Source: Thermoproteota archaeon
GTDB lineage: Archaea > Korarchaeota > Korarchaeia > Korarchaeales > Korarchaeaceae
Direction: 5' to 3'
DNA length: 64,000 nt
Assembly: GCA_027061785.1 (NCBI GenBank)
Contig: JAMOVA010000011.1
Location: 1 to 64,000, forward strand
The position numbers and the translations under genes were made by a program. The notes under the pieces are model-generated. The model saw only the letters and a program-made list of their open reading frames with translations. It was not told the origin of the DNA and did not search any database. This document shows, in pieces, positions 8,550 to 16,329 of the stretch (within the stretch, counting starts at the first letter, position 1; each line of letters starts with the position of its first letter).

Positions 8550-10059
8550 GGTCGTGGAGCTGGCCACTAGGAGGGGTTTCTTCTGGCCTTCCTCTAGGGA
8601 TGTCTATGCCGGGGCCCCCGCAGGCTTCTACGTCTACGGGCCTCTAGGCCTCAGGATGAAGGAGAAGATAGTCTCCCTCTGGAGGAGGGAGGTGGTGTTT
8701 CCTGAAGGGGTACACGAGATAGAGACCCCTAACATACTTCCCCTCAAGGTATTCGAGGCTTCGGGCCACTTGGAGCACTTCTTCGACAAGCTGATAGAGT
8801 GCAAGAGGTGCCACTCGAGGTTCAGGGTCGACAAGCTGATAGAGGAGTCCCTGGGCATAGAGGAGAACTTGGAGGGACTCTCGGATGAAGAGCTCATGAA
8901 GATAATAGTGGAAAACGGGATAAAGTGCCCTAAGTGCGGTTCCAAGGAGTGGACTGGGATAAAGAAGTTCAACTTGATGTTCACCCTCGCGGTGGGTGCT
9001 GAGGCCGAGGAGCCCAACGCCGCGCTGAGGCCGGAGACAACTCAGGGGAGCGTGGTGGAGTTCAGGAAGTCCTACATGACCATGAGGGGGAAGCTGCCCT
9101 TCATCCTTGGACAGGTTGGGAGAGTCTTTAGGAACGAGATCTCCCCGAGAAGAGCTCTGATAAGGATGAGGGAGTTTCAGCAGCTGGAGATTCACGTGTT
9201 CTTCGATCCGGATAATCCCGACGAGGTGTACCGCGAGAAGCTCGAACCCTACATGGACTACAAGATAAGGTTCCTCAGGAGGGAAGACAGGGAGACGGGG
9301 AGAATAGTGGAGATGACCGCCAGAGAAGGTCTCGAGACGGGCTACACTATAAACCACCTCATAACCTACTGGCTGGTCCTCTACCAGAAGTTCTTCAACG
9401 AGGTGCTGGGCTTTCCGCTAGAGAGGCTCCGATACAGGGAACTCATAGAGGGTGAGAAGGCCCACTACGCTCTAGCTCACTGGGATCTGGAGGTCTATAC
9501 CGAGGACTTGGGTTGGGTCGAGCTGGTTAACAACGCCTACCGCACGGACTACGATCTATCTGGCCACATGAAGGTCTCAGGGAACGATCTCAGGGTCACC
9601 AGCCCGGATGGTAAGAGGAAGTTCCTACCGCACCTCTACGAGCCATCCATAGGTTTGGATAGGGTGCTGTTCCACGAGCTGATGCTCGCCTACAGGGAGG
9701 ACGGGGAGAGGGTCTGGCTGCAGCTCCCGAGATATCTAGCGCCCATCGAGGTGGCGGTCTTCCCGCTGATGAAGAAGGACGGGATGCCCGAGAAGGCTAA
9801 GGAGATCTACAGGATGTTAATATCGGAGGGCTTTATAGCCTTCTATGACGAATCTGGAACTATAGGCAGGAGATACAGGAGGATGGACGAGGTGGGCACC
9901 CCAGCCTGCGTTACGGTGGATCACCAGACGATGGAGGACGGGACCGTCACCCTCAGGGATAGGGATACGATGGAACAGGTGAGGGTGAGGATCGAGGAGC
10001 TGCCGGCCAAGTTAAGGAGCTTCATATACGAGGGGAAGGACATCAAGGACCTCCTGTGA
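8524..10059 (+). CDS. glyS: Glycyl-tRNA synthetase, archaeal/eukaryotic type
   Basis: The 511-aa class II enzyme charges tRNA-Gly. Motif 2 appears as VFRNEISPRR, motif 3 as SIGLDRVLFHEL, and the C-terminal anticodon-binding domain begins near residue 410. Two CxxC pairs in the insertion (CKRC and CPKC) could hold zinc. TTG at 8524 has GGTG five nucleotides upstream and is preferred; ATG at 8530 is the alternative. The start lies inside the upstream phosphoribosyltransferase gene (26 bp overlap) and the end overlaps the convergent MoeB-like gene by 17 bp. Confidence 0.96.
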   Translation: MKMKGTYDKVVELATRRGFFWPSSRDVYAGAPAGFYVYGPLGLRMKEKIVSLWRREVVFPEGVHEIETPNILPLKVFEASGHLEHFFDKLIECKRCHSRFRVDKLIEESLGIEENLEGLSDEELMKIIVENGIKCPKCGSKEWTGIKKFNLMFTLAVGAEAEEPNAALRPETTQGSVVEFRKSYMTMRGKLPFILGQVGRVFRNEISPRRALIRMREFQQLEIHVFFDPDNPDEVYREKLEPYMDYKIRFLRREDRETGRIVEMTAREGLETGYTINHLITYWLVLYQKFFNEVLGFPLERLRYRELIEGEKAHYALAHWDLEVYTEDLGWVELVNNAYRTDYDLSGHMKVSGNDLRVTSPDGKRKFLPHLYEPSIGLDRVLFHELMLAYREDGERVWLQLPRYLAPIEVAVFPLMKKDGMPEKAKEIYRMLISEGFIAFYDESGTIGRRYRRMDEVGTPACVTVDHQTMEDGTVTLRDRDTMEQVRVRIEELPAKLRSFIYEGKDIKDLL

Positions 10060-10762
10060 ACAGCCTGCTACAGACCGGACATTTTGGATCCCTCTCCACT
10101 TTTACTTCCGTGTATTCCATCGTCCTGAGATCTCCCATCAGCAACTTACCTTTCAGAGAAGGCTCCATGCCAGCCAGGTACTTCACAGCCTCCACGGCCG
10201 CTATGGAGGCGACCTGAGCTGGTGTCATTCCCAAGACCGGAACGGGGCCCCTGTCTTGAACGTTCGGGAATATGCACCTCAAGCAGGGGGTCTCCCCGGG
10301 CACTATGAACGTTATTGCGAAATAAAAGCCGGAGATAGCGGAGTAGATGAAGGGGATCCTGTGAGAAACGGAATACTCATTTATCAGGTATCTAGTGGCG
10401 AAGTTGTCCGTCGCATCGAGTATGAGGTCGACCCCCGAGAGCACATCACCTACGTTCCCCTTGGTGAGAGGTTCGGGGATCCCCTCGACCTCTATCTCCC
10501 TATTCCTCCTCTTGATCTCCCTTTCGGCAACTAGAGCCTTAGGTAAACCCACATCATCCTCCCCATACAGGATCTGCCTGTGAAGATTGTTCAAACTGAC
10601 GAGATCGCCGTCTATTAGCCTTAGATTAACTCCAGCACCTCCCAAATAGAGGGCTAAGGGGGAGCCTATCCCTCCCAGCCCCACGATTGCCACGAGCGAA
10701 TTACTCAGCTTCCTCTGACCATCCTCCCCTATGAGTGGGATCTGCCTATCGTAGCGTGACAT
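10043..10762 (-). CDS. MoeB/ThiF-family E1-like adenylyltransferase
   Basis: The 239-aa protein activates the C terminus of a small ubiquitin-like sulfur carrier by adenylation. It shows the nucleotide-binding GLGGIGSP near residues 28-35, the Arg and Asp of RLIDGD and NLHRQ, the ATP-site DATDNFATR, and two zinc CxxC pairs (CLRC and CPVC). It probably serves molybdopterin, thiamine or tRNA thiolation; a beta-grasp protein and TtuA lie at 26.9 kb. It follows cutA with an overlap of 17 bp. MoeB and ThiF cannot be told apart by sequence alone. Confidence 0.9.
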   Translation of the reverse strand: MSRYDRQIPLIGEDGQRKLSNSLVAIVGLGGIGSPLALYLGGAGVNLRLIDGDLVSLNNLHRQILYGEDDVGLPKALVAEREIKRRNREIEVEGIPEPLTKGNVGDVLSGVDLILDATDNFATRYLINEYSVSHRIPFIYSAISGFYFAITFIVPGETPCLRCIFPNVQDRGPVPVLGMTPAQVASIAAVEAVKYLAGMEPSLKGKLLMGDLRTMEYTEVKVERDPKCPVCSRLFTGGP

Positions 10763-11054
10763 CCCTCAACCACCTCTCATATGCCCCCCATACCTTCTCC
10801 ACGGGGAGGACCACTATCTCGGGAACCTCATAAGGATGTATCTCAGCCAGATACCCTATCAACCTATCCACCAGTTCATCAGCGGTCTTGATAATCAGGA
10901 GGAACTCTTGAGCCCTCTCTATCTTCCCTTCCCACCAGTACGAGCTTTTGACCTGGAAGAAAGAGATGCACGCGGCTAGCTTCTCGCCTAACAGGGAGGA
11001 TGCCAGTTTCTCCGCATCTTCCTCCCGCTCCACAGTAGTCAGGATTATTTTCAG
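10746..11054 (-). CDS. cutA: CutA1 divalent-cation tolerance protein, CTG start
   Basis: CutA1 forms a trimer with a ferredoxin-like fold and binds copper or other metals; its cellular role is unsettled. The family start, K-I-I-L-T-T, is followed by LGEKLAACIS and SSYWWEGKI, and the protein ends with the usual HPYEVPEIVVLP region. Family members begin with Met directly before KIILTT; that position here is CTG (11054-11052), and GGTG sits five nucleotides before it. The only upstream canonical codon is a TTG at 11069 that lies before the ribosome-binding site. The length from CTG is 102 aa, normal for the family. Confidence 0.88.
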   Translation of the reverse strand: MKIILTTVEREEDAEKLASSLLGEKLAACISFFQVKSSYWWEGKIERAQEFLLIIKTADELVDRLIGYLAEIHPYEVPEIVVLPVEKVWGAYERWLRDVTLR

Positions 11055-11069
11055 GCGATCACCCCCCAA

Positions 11070-11795
11070 CTATTTGGACAGGAACTCCTCTATTGAAATG
11101 CGCTCGCTTCTCAGGTCTATCTCAACCAGTTCCCACCAAAGGGGGAAAGCCACGTTGTATACCTTGGTATTGCCGACTTTGGCGGTCTTACTCCCGTTGT
11201 GAACGTGTCCGTGGACAGCGACGTCTACGAGCCCCTCCTTCATGTACCTCTCGAACCCTCTGTGGCCCAAGTACCTCCAAGCCCTGGGATTCTCGCCCTT
11301 CATGGTCTTCGTCGTGGTGGCGTAGTGAGTAAGGAGAACTGTCACATCAACCTTTTCCCTGAGCTCTCTGAGCATCTCTCCTATCACCCGCAATCTCTCG
11401 CTGTAGATTTTCTCTATTCCTGGAATGTTCCTCTTCTGCCACGTAGTAGGAAGTTCCAGGCTCCCTCTGGATCCGACTATGCCTACCTTCCGTCCCTCTA
11501 CCTCCAAAACAATGCTCTCGTCATCGAGAAACGTTACCTCGGGGTTCTCCTCCCTTATAGCGTCCTTAACGCTGTCGTACTCGTCATTCCCGAAGACGGC
11601 CACCATCCTGACGTCTCCTAGGCCCTCCAAGACATCCACTACCCTTCGATACTGCTTGTAGTTCCCTCTATCTACCATGTCTCCCGCTATCAGGATGAGA
11701 TACTCCCCTTTCTGCCTCTTACTCACGGCATTCTCCAGATCCTTCAGCCATACGGGCGCGTGTACATCGGATACTGCCAGCACTTTCATTTTCAA
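11070..11795 (-). CDS. Calcineurin-like metallophosphoesterase
   Basis: The 241-aa protein has all five phosphoesterase motifs: DVH near residue 9, GDMVDRG near 38, GNDE near 69, the H of LLTHYA and HGHVH near 195. It binds two metal ions and should hydrolyse a phosphodiester or phosphomonoester in the cytoplasm. It belongs to the Icc-like group of Archaea. It is followed at once by cutA and moeB on the same strand. The substrate is unknown. The start may be the first or second Met (MKMK). Confidence 0.88.
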   Translation of the reverse strand: MKMKVLAVSDVHAPVWLKDLENAVSKRQKGEYLILIAGDMVDRGNYKQYRRVVDVLEGLGDVRMVAVFGNDEYDSVKDAIREENPEVTFLDDESIVLEVEGRKVGIVGSRGSLELPTTWQKRNIPGIEKIYSERLRVIGEMLRELREKVDVTVLLTHYATTTKTMKGENPRAWRYLGHRGFERYMKEGLVDVAVHGHVHNGSKTAKVGNTKVYNVAFPLWWELVEIDLRSERISIEEFLSK

Positions 11796-11849
11796 CCTAG
11801 TGCAGGATATCCATCATCCAATTAAACTACTACGTTGTTTGGAATTCAC

Positions 11850-12095
11850 ATGAGAAAAGGCAGGGTCAGGTCCATCTTGGAGTCGATGGTGTGGGATCCT
11901 AGGGTGAAGCCAGAAGAGTTCAGAATAGTATTCGTGAGCAGAGGGTCCCCAAACGACCTAGAAGAGGTGAGAGGAGACGAGGTTGAAGTGAGGGGCGACA
12001 GAGTGATACTGAAGGACGGGAGGGAGATACCTCACCATAGGATAGTTGCTATCTGGAGGGGAAGGGAGCTCCTGTACCTCAAGAAAGACGTATGA
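11850..12095 (+). CDS. DUF504 (UPF0248) small protein
   Basis: The 81-aa product matches archaeal DUF504: MVWDPRVKPEEFRIVFVSRG, then an acidic loop, then REIPHHRIVAIWRG. The His-Arg patch HHRIVAIWR is the family's hallmark. The function is not known; an RNA- or nucleotide-linked role has been suggested. ATG at 11850 lies about 27 bp downstream of the TATA-like ATTAAACT (11821-11828) and is probably a leaderless start; a TTG 15 bp upstream is less likely. Confidence 0.88.
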   Translation: MRKGRVRSILESMVWDPRVKPEEFRIVFVSRGSPNDLEEVRGDEVEVRGDRVILKDGREIPHHRIVAIWRGRELLYLKKDV

Positions 12096-12146
12096 AAATC
12101 TTAAACATTTTTTATGTGATGCCGGGGAATTGAACGAGGGGTGGGC

Positions 12147-12533
12147 ATGTCCACCAAGGCAATCTCCCTCGCGATAGCGCTCATAGCTTTAGTAGGGATC
12201 CTCCTGAGCTTCTATACGGAGTTCGTTCAGGGTATCAGACCGTGCCTCTCCTGCTACACCCTTAGATTCAGCTACATTGCGATATTTCTGCTATCACTGG
12301 CTTATCTCAAGTTCAAAAAGGCGTCCTACTTGATTCTAGCCATATCCCTGCTCATTATCGGTGTTTCCAGCTGGGGGATACTCGGTTTCTTGGGATACCA
12401 GAGTAATCCGTGCATAGAGGCATGCACCTTATCTATCGAGCTCAGCGTGAGCTACAGGCTGTTCTCCCTGGCTCTGCTAGGAGGCATCGTTGAGTTAGTC
12501 CTAACACTGCTACTATTCAGGTACGGCAGTTGA
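12147..12533 (+). CDS. DsbB-like disulfide-bond oxidase, four membrane helices
   Basis: This 128-aa membrane protein has four hydrophobic helices. After the first comes PCLSCYTLRFSY, matching the DsbB signature PCxLCxxxR, and between helices three and four a second Cys pair, NPCIEAC. DsbB re-oxidises an extracytoplasmic thiol oxidase and passes electrons to quinone. The protein is shorter than bacterial DsbB and no DsbA partner is adjacent. ATG at 12147 is used; GTG two codons earlier is an alternative. The small size and two Cys pairs also fit VKOR-like proteins, but the PCxxC-x(4)-R pattern favours DsbB. Confidence 0.8.
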   Translation: MSTKAISLAIALIALVGILLSFYTEFVQGIRPCLSCYTLRFSYIAIFLLSLAYLKFKKASYLILAISLLIIGVSSWGILGFLGYQSNPCIEACTLSIELSVSYRLFSLALLGGIVELVLTLLLFRYGS

Positions 12534-12535
12534 TG

Positions 12536-12599
12536 ATCGTTTCCAGTATCTAATCCTAACGTATCTCAAATATCGTTTCTATAGGATGGCGAAACAATC
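12536..12599. repeat. Short direct and inverted repeats between dsbB and the zinc-ribbon gene
   Basis: ATCGTTTC occurs at 12536-12543 and 12572-12579, and GAAACAAT (one change from its inverse) at 12592-12599. Two A/T-rich TATA-like stretches follow (12603-12617 and 12668-12677). This 176-bp gap holds no open frame that looks real. A regulatory role is possible but unproven. Confidence 0.35.
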
Positions 12600-12667
12600 C
12601 TGCTTATACATATATTATGGCCGCTATCACCTAAAACGTTTAACTAATCTACCGGTCCTCCCCGAAA

Positions 12668-12677
12668 CTTATATATA
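12668..12677 (+). promoter_or_regulatory. TATA box of the LysW-like gene
   Basis: CTTATATATA lies about 25-33 bp before the likely transcript start near 12700 and about 33-42 bp before the TTG start at 12710. Confidence 0.6.
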
Positions 12678-12709
12678 GTGTATTCAAGCTTAGCAGCGCG
12701 GTGTCGGCA

Positions 12710-12955
12710 TTGGTGGAGATAACATGTCCATCATGCGGCTATGAGTTCTACTTGGACGAGGAGGACTACGAGGGAGAAATACAGTGCCCCAACTGCGGAG
12801 CCCTCCTCGAAGTCAAGATAGAGAAGGGAGAGGTCAAGGAGGTTATACCTCTGGAGGAAGGGATAGAAGAGGAGGAGTGGCTCGAAGACGAGGACTTCTG
12901 GGAGGAAGAAGAGGAAGAAGAGATCTTCTGGGAGGAAGAAGAGGAAGAGTTCTGA
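12710..12955 (+). CDS. LysW-like zinc-ribbon protein with acidic tail
   Basis: The 81-aa protein starts with a zinc ribbon, CPSC and CPNC, followed by EVKIEKGE, in the layout of LysW, the amino-group carrier protein in lysine and arginine synthesis. LysW ends in a short EDWGE whose Glu carries the substrate; here the tail is about 30 residues of Glu broken by Trp and Phe (EEWLEDEDFW, then EIFWEEEEEEF). No LysX, LysZ or ArgX gene is near, so the carrier role is unproven. TTG at 12710 is chosen from GGTG six nucleotides upstream. Confidence 0.7.
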   Translation: MVEITCPSCGYEFYLDEEDYEGEIQCPNCGALLEVKIEKGEVKEVIPLEEGIEEEEWLEDEDFWEEEEEEEIFWEEEEEEF

Positions 12956-13014
12956 CCGAACCCGATAAACGTTTTTCCTTACATAAATCCCTCAAAAATG
13001 GGAAAGGGGGGGAC

Positions 13015-14007
13015 TCAGTAACCTGCTCTCTTCAGCAGAGTTTCCCACTGTCTGTCTACCCATTCCTGGAACTTCTCTATCATCCACTTGTTCTCAGGCT
13101 TGAACATATGCCTGAACCTTCCTTGAAGCTTCAGATACTCCTCAACGGGCTTCTTCCTGTCGGGATTCTTTGCTATGGATACGCTCGGACCGGTGAGCCT
13201 GTACTCCCCATCTACGACCTCGTAGAGCGGGAAGACACATGTCTCGACGGCCAGCTTCATTATCTTCACTGTGTCCTCCGGAGCGCTTCCCCATCCGAGC
13301 GGGCATGTGGAGAAGGCGTGAATGAACACCGGACCCTCCGTCTCGAAGCCCCTCCTGAACTTGACGAGCGCGTCGTTCCAGTAAGCGGGAGAAACTGTAG
13401 CTGCATAGGGTATCCCGTGAGCCACCATTATGTCCATTATCGGCTTCTTGAAGAGAGGCTTGCCCTTGATCACCTTGCCTACAGGAGTGGTGGTGGTCCT
13501 CGCTCCAAAGGGCGTCCCACCCGATCTCTGTATACCGGTGTTCATGTAGGCCTCGTTATCGTACAGCACGTACATGATCTTGTGCCTCCTCTCGAAAGCT
13601 CCTGATATCGCCTGCAGCCCTATGTCGTAGGTCCCTCCATCCCCGCCCAGCACTATCACGTCGTAATCCAGTTCTATATCGGGATCTCCCTCGAACCTGT
13701 TCACCCTAGCTAGCTTCTTCCTAGCGGCTTCCACTCCGGATCCGACGGCAGCAGCGTTCTCAAAGGCATTGTGGGCCCAAGGGACATTCCAAGAGGTGTA
13801 CGGGAATATGGTCGTCGCAACCTCAACGCATCCTGTGGCATTTATCCAGACTAGTGGCTTTCTAGCGGCCATGGCTATCTGCCTTATTATTATCCCCGCG
13901 CCACAGCCGGCGCACAACCTGTGACCGGACTCCACAGGCCTCTTCTGACCCTCTATCCTTGCCAGTTCCTTGATATCTGGCCTCCACACAGCCTTAGCTA
14001 CCATCAC
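13015..14007 (-). CDS. porB: Pyruvate/2-oxoacid:ferredoxin oxidoreductase, beta subunit
   Basis: The 330-aa subunit binds thiamine diphosphate and one [4Fe-4S] cluster. It has CAGCGAG near residues 32-38, TGCVEV near 58, the TPP motif GGDGGTYDIG with DNEAYMN, and a late TCPLGWG Cys. With PorA, PorD and PorG it oxidises pyruvate (or a related 2-oxoacid) and CoA to acetyl-CoA, CO2 and reduced ferredoxin. It overlaps porA by 4 bp as the last gene of the operon. The substrate could be pyruvate or 2-oxoisovalerate; the DNEAYMNTGIQRS region fits pyruvate. Confidence 0.94.
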   Translation of the reverse strand: MMVAKAVWRPDIKELARIEGQKRPVESGHRLCAGCGAGIIIRQIAMAARKPLVWINATGCVEVATTIFPYTSWNVPWAHNAFENAAAVGSGVEAARKKLARVNRFEGDPDIELDYDVIVLGGDGGTYDIGLQAISGAFERRHKIMYVLYDNEAYMNTGIQRSGGTPFGARTTTTPVGKVIKGKPLFKKPIMDIMVAHGIPYAATVSPAYWNDALVKFRRGFETEGPVFIHAFSTCPLGWGSAPEDTVKIMKLAVETCVFPLYEVVDGEYRLTGPSVSIAKNPDRKKPVEEYLKLQGRFRHMFKPENKWMIEKFQEWVDRQWETLLKRAGY

Positions 14008-15242
14008 TCCCTCACCCCCAGATACTTGATAACAGGCTTCTCTGGTTCCTCTTTGGCCTCAAGAAGCTCGTCGAACGCCTTCTTTATCAGCTTGGGCGGT
14101 AATTCTCTTCCTCCAAGCCCGTATATGTAGTTGTATACGGTGGGCTTCGAGGAGGAGCTGTAGAGAGCAGATCTCACCTCCATGAACACGGGACCACCCT
14201 CGGCCCCGAAGCTCAACGATCTATCGAGAATGCCGACAGTGCTGACCTTCGACAGCTCCTTCCTGATCATATCAGCTGGGAACGGCCTGAATACCCTCAA
14301 CCTTATGGCACCCACCCTCTTGCCCTCACTCCTCAACTCGTCCACTACCTTCCTCACCACGCTCATGGTCGAGGAGAGGCCCAGCAGCACGACATCCGCG
14401 TCTTCCGTCTTGTAGGGGATCATATGGACGGGCTCGTAAGATCTTCCGCTTATCTCGGCGAACTCCCTGTGTACCTTCTCAATGATGGGGACGGAAGCCT
14501 TCATGGCCTCATTCTGCTGGACCTTGTGCTCGAAGTAGTAGTCGAACAGGTCCAGCGGCCCGAACGATATCGGGTACTTCGGGTTCAGCATAAGCGGTAT
14601 CTCCTTCTCCCCGTAGATGTGGGGTAACTTGATCCTCGGGATCTTCCTGACCCCGACGAAGTTCGAGACGACCTCGTCGGGAAGGACGGAGACGTTTTGC
14701 AGCGTGTGGGATATGGTGAATCCGTCTAAGGTCACCATGACAGGCAGCATCGCCTCCTCGGCTATCCTGAAGGCCATTATGGTGTTGTCGTAGGCCTCCT
14801 GCGCGTCTTCGCTGTAGATCTGAATCCAGCCGGAGTCCCTGGCTCCCATTGAGTCGCTGTGGTCGTTATGAATGTTTATCGGCGCGCTCAAAGCCCTGTT
14901 GACGACGGCCATGACAACCGGAGTCCTAGTGGAGGCGGTTATGTACAAGATCTCCCACATCAGGGCTAGGCCGTTTGCGGCGGTAGCAGTAAACGCCCTC
15001 GCCCCAGCGAGAGCTGCCCCCCAGCTCGCACTCAGGGCGCTGTGCTCACTCTCTACCTTTATGAACTCCATGTCCACCTCTCCGTTGTGGACGAACTCCG
15101 ATATCCTCTCTACAATTATCGTCTGTGGAGTTATCGGATAAGCAGCCACTACGTCCACATTGCTCTGCTTGACGGCCCAAGCGACGGCCTCATCCCCGTT
15201 AAGGGCCATCATGGTTTGACCAACTGACTTCTGAACCGCCAT
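14004..15242 (-). CDS. porA: Pyruvate/2-oxoacid:ferredoxin oxidoreductase, alpha subunit
   Basis: The 412-aa subunit has the pyrimidine-binding fold of the alpha chain: GDEAVAWAVKQ, AAYPITPQT near the start, then ESEHSALSAS, and domain II with GLSSTMSVVRKVVDEL. It binds the TPP and CoA sites together with PorB. ATG at 15242 lies seven nucleotides after GGTG. It follows porD with a 16-bp gap and overlaps porB. No internal defect is seen. Confidence 0.94.
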   Translation of the reverse strand: MAVQKSVGQTMMALNGDEAVAWAVKQSNVDVVAAYPITPQTIIVERISEFVHNGEVDMEFIKVESEHSALSASWGAALAGARAFTATAANGLALMWEILYITASTRTPVVMAVVNRALSAPINIHNDHSDSMGARDSGWIQIYSEDAQEAYDNTIMAFRIAEEAMLPVMVTLDGFTISHTLQNVSVLPDEVVSNFVGVRKIPRIKLPHIYGEKEIPLMLNPKYPISFGPLDLFDYYFEHKVQQNEAMKASVPIIEKVHREFAEISGRSYEPVHMIPYKTEDADVVLLGLSSTMSVVRKVVDELRSEGKRVGAIRLRVFRPFPADMIRKELSKVSTVGILDRSLSFGAEGGPVFMEVRSALYSSSSKPTVYNYIYGLGGRELPPKLIKKAFDELLEAKEEPEKPVIKYLGVRE

Positions 15243-15258
15243 CAAAATTCACCTCCTC

Positions 15259-15534
15259 TCATATCCTAACCATCTCAATTGCCTTGGTGGGACACTCCAC
15301 CGCGCATATTCCACAGCCCTTGCAGTGATCCAAGTCAGGGACGGGGACGCCCTCTCCATCCCACCTGTACACGCTATCAGGGCAATACATCCAACACAGC
15401 CCGCACTTCACGCATTTGCTCTCATCGATCTTGGGCTGGAATACCGCCCACTCTCCAGTGGGATACTCCTTCGCACTCAGGAATGGAACGGCCGCCATAG
15501 GGAGATCCTTCCATCCAACCATAGGTGTGCTCAT
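15259..15534 (-). CDS. porD: Pyruvate/2-oxoacid:ferredoxin oxidoreductase, delta subunit
   Basis: The 91-aa ferredoxin-like subunit carries two [4Fe-4S] motifs, CVKCGLCWMYCP and CKGCGICAVECP, which pass electrons from the TPP site to external ferredoxin. The start ATG overlaps the stop of porG by 4 bp and has GGTG five nucleotides upstream, so the two genes are translationally coupled. Confidence 0.94.
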   Translation of the reverse strand: MSTPMVGWKDLPMAAVPFLSAKEYPTGEWAVFQPKIDESKCVKCGLCWMYCPDSVYRWDGEGVPVPDLDHCKGCGICAVECPTKAIEMVRI

Positions 15535-16118
15535 ACGCTCACCACCTCCTTGGCCGGATCCGACCTGGCCTCTCTCATCGCCCTCTTAAGGGCGTTGATG
15601 TTCTTCTCTCCGACTGTGCCTGGCCATCTCCACAATATGCCTTGCTCCACATACTCCACAGGTAGCAAGTTCGTTGCAGCAAGCAGAACTCCCAACATTG
15701 TCGTATTGGGGGAGGCCCTGCCTACCTCTTCTAAAGCGATGGTCGTGGCGTCAACGGACCACACATGAACCTCCTCTGGTAGGCCTAGCTCCTTTCTCAA
15801 CTCTGAAGGGGGCTTTTCACTGTTAGCTAGGAAGTAACCGCCCTTCTTTAGACCACTCAGAAGCGAAGTCATGTACCTGGGCTTTAGCAGGCTGGGATCT
15901 ATCACTATGACTATATCCGGTTCGTAGATGGGCCCCCTATCCACTATAGGCTTATCGTCGATCCTGTTGAACGCGGTCACCGGACCGCCTATTCTCTCAG
16001 GACCGAATTGCGGGAAGGACTGCGCGTATTTGCCTGCTTTAATGGCCGAGTAGGCGAGTACGGCAGACCCGCTCCAAACACCCTGTCCTCCTCTACCGTG
16101 CCATCTTATCTCAATCAG
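15531..16118 (-). CDS. porG: Pyruvate/2-oxoacid:ferredoxin oxidoreductase, gamma subunit, CTG start
   Basis: PorG subunits begin M-I-E-I-R-W-H-G-R-G-G-Q-G. Here the frame reads CTG followed by I-E-I-R-W-H-G-R-G-G-Q-G, and there is no ATG, GTG or TTG between that CTG and the stop at 16133-16131. GGTG lies seven nucleotides before the CTG, as in other genes of this window. From CTG the protein has 195 aa, normal for the family; starting at the first internal canonical codon would remove the conserved domain start. It heads the porGDAB operon, and the A/T-rich stretch at 16147-16165 is a likely promoter. Confidence 0.9.
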   Translation of the reverse strand: MIEIRWHGRGGQGVWSGSAVLAYSAIKAGKYAQSFPQFGPERIGGPVTAFNRIDDKPIVDRGPIYEPDIVIVIDPSLLKPRYMTSLLSGLKKGGYFLANSEKPPSELRKELGLPEEVHVWSVDATTIALEEVGRASPNTTMLGVLLAATNLLPVEYVEQGILWRWPGTVGEKNINALKRAMREARSDPAKEVVSV

Positions 16119-16189
16119 GGGAGACCACCCCTACAATATGACCATCTTTAAGGGTAAAAAGATATCTAGATTGTCCAATCTTGAGCGTG

Positions 16190-16207
16190 AGAGATTTCTA
16201 GATCTCT
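16190..16207. repeat. 6-bp inverted repeat with T-run, porG upstream region
   Basis: AGAGAT (16190-16195) and ATCTCT (16202-16207) form a perfect hairpin with a 6-nt loop, and TTTT overlaps the 3' side. The gap 16119-16329 between porG and the ECF gene (211 bp) holds this element, the porG promoter, and no convincing open frame. It could be an operator for porG or a terminator of plus-strand read-through. Confidence 0.35.
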
Positions 16208-16329
16208 TTTACACCAAAATAGTATATGATAAACGTGAAAGCCATCTACCCATTATTATACGTAAACATTTATCTGCCTAGGAGGGGTCTCACCTGAGCA
16301 ACCTCCATCTAATTGATGCGAATGACTAC

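Noticed and set aside
12784-13605. Long plus-strand open frame across the zinc-ribbon gene and porB
   Set aside because: It is antisense to porB and out of frame with the zinc ribbon; Arg/Gly-rich low-complexity translation is a shadow of the Glu-rich tail.
16226-16297. Short plus-strand frame of 23 codons between porG and the ECF gene
   Set aside because: It has no ribosome-binding site or protein-like pattern.
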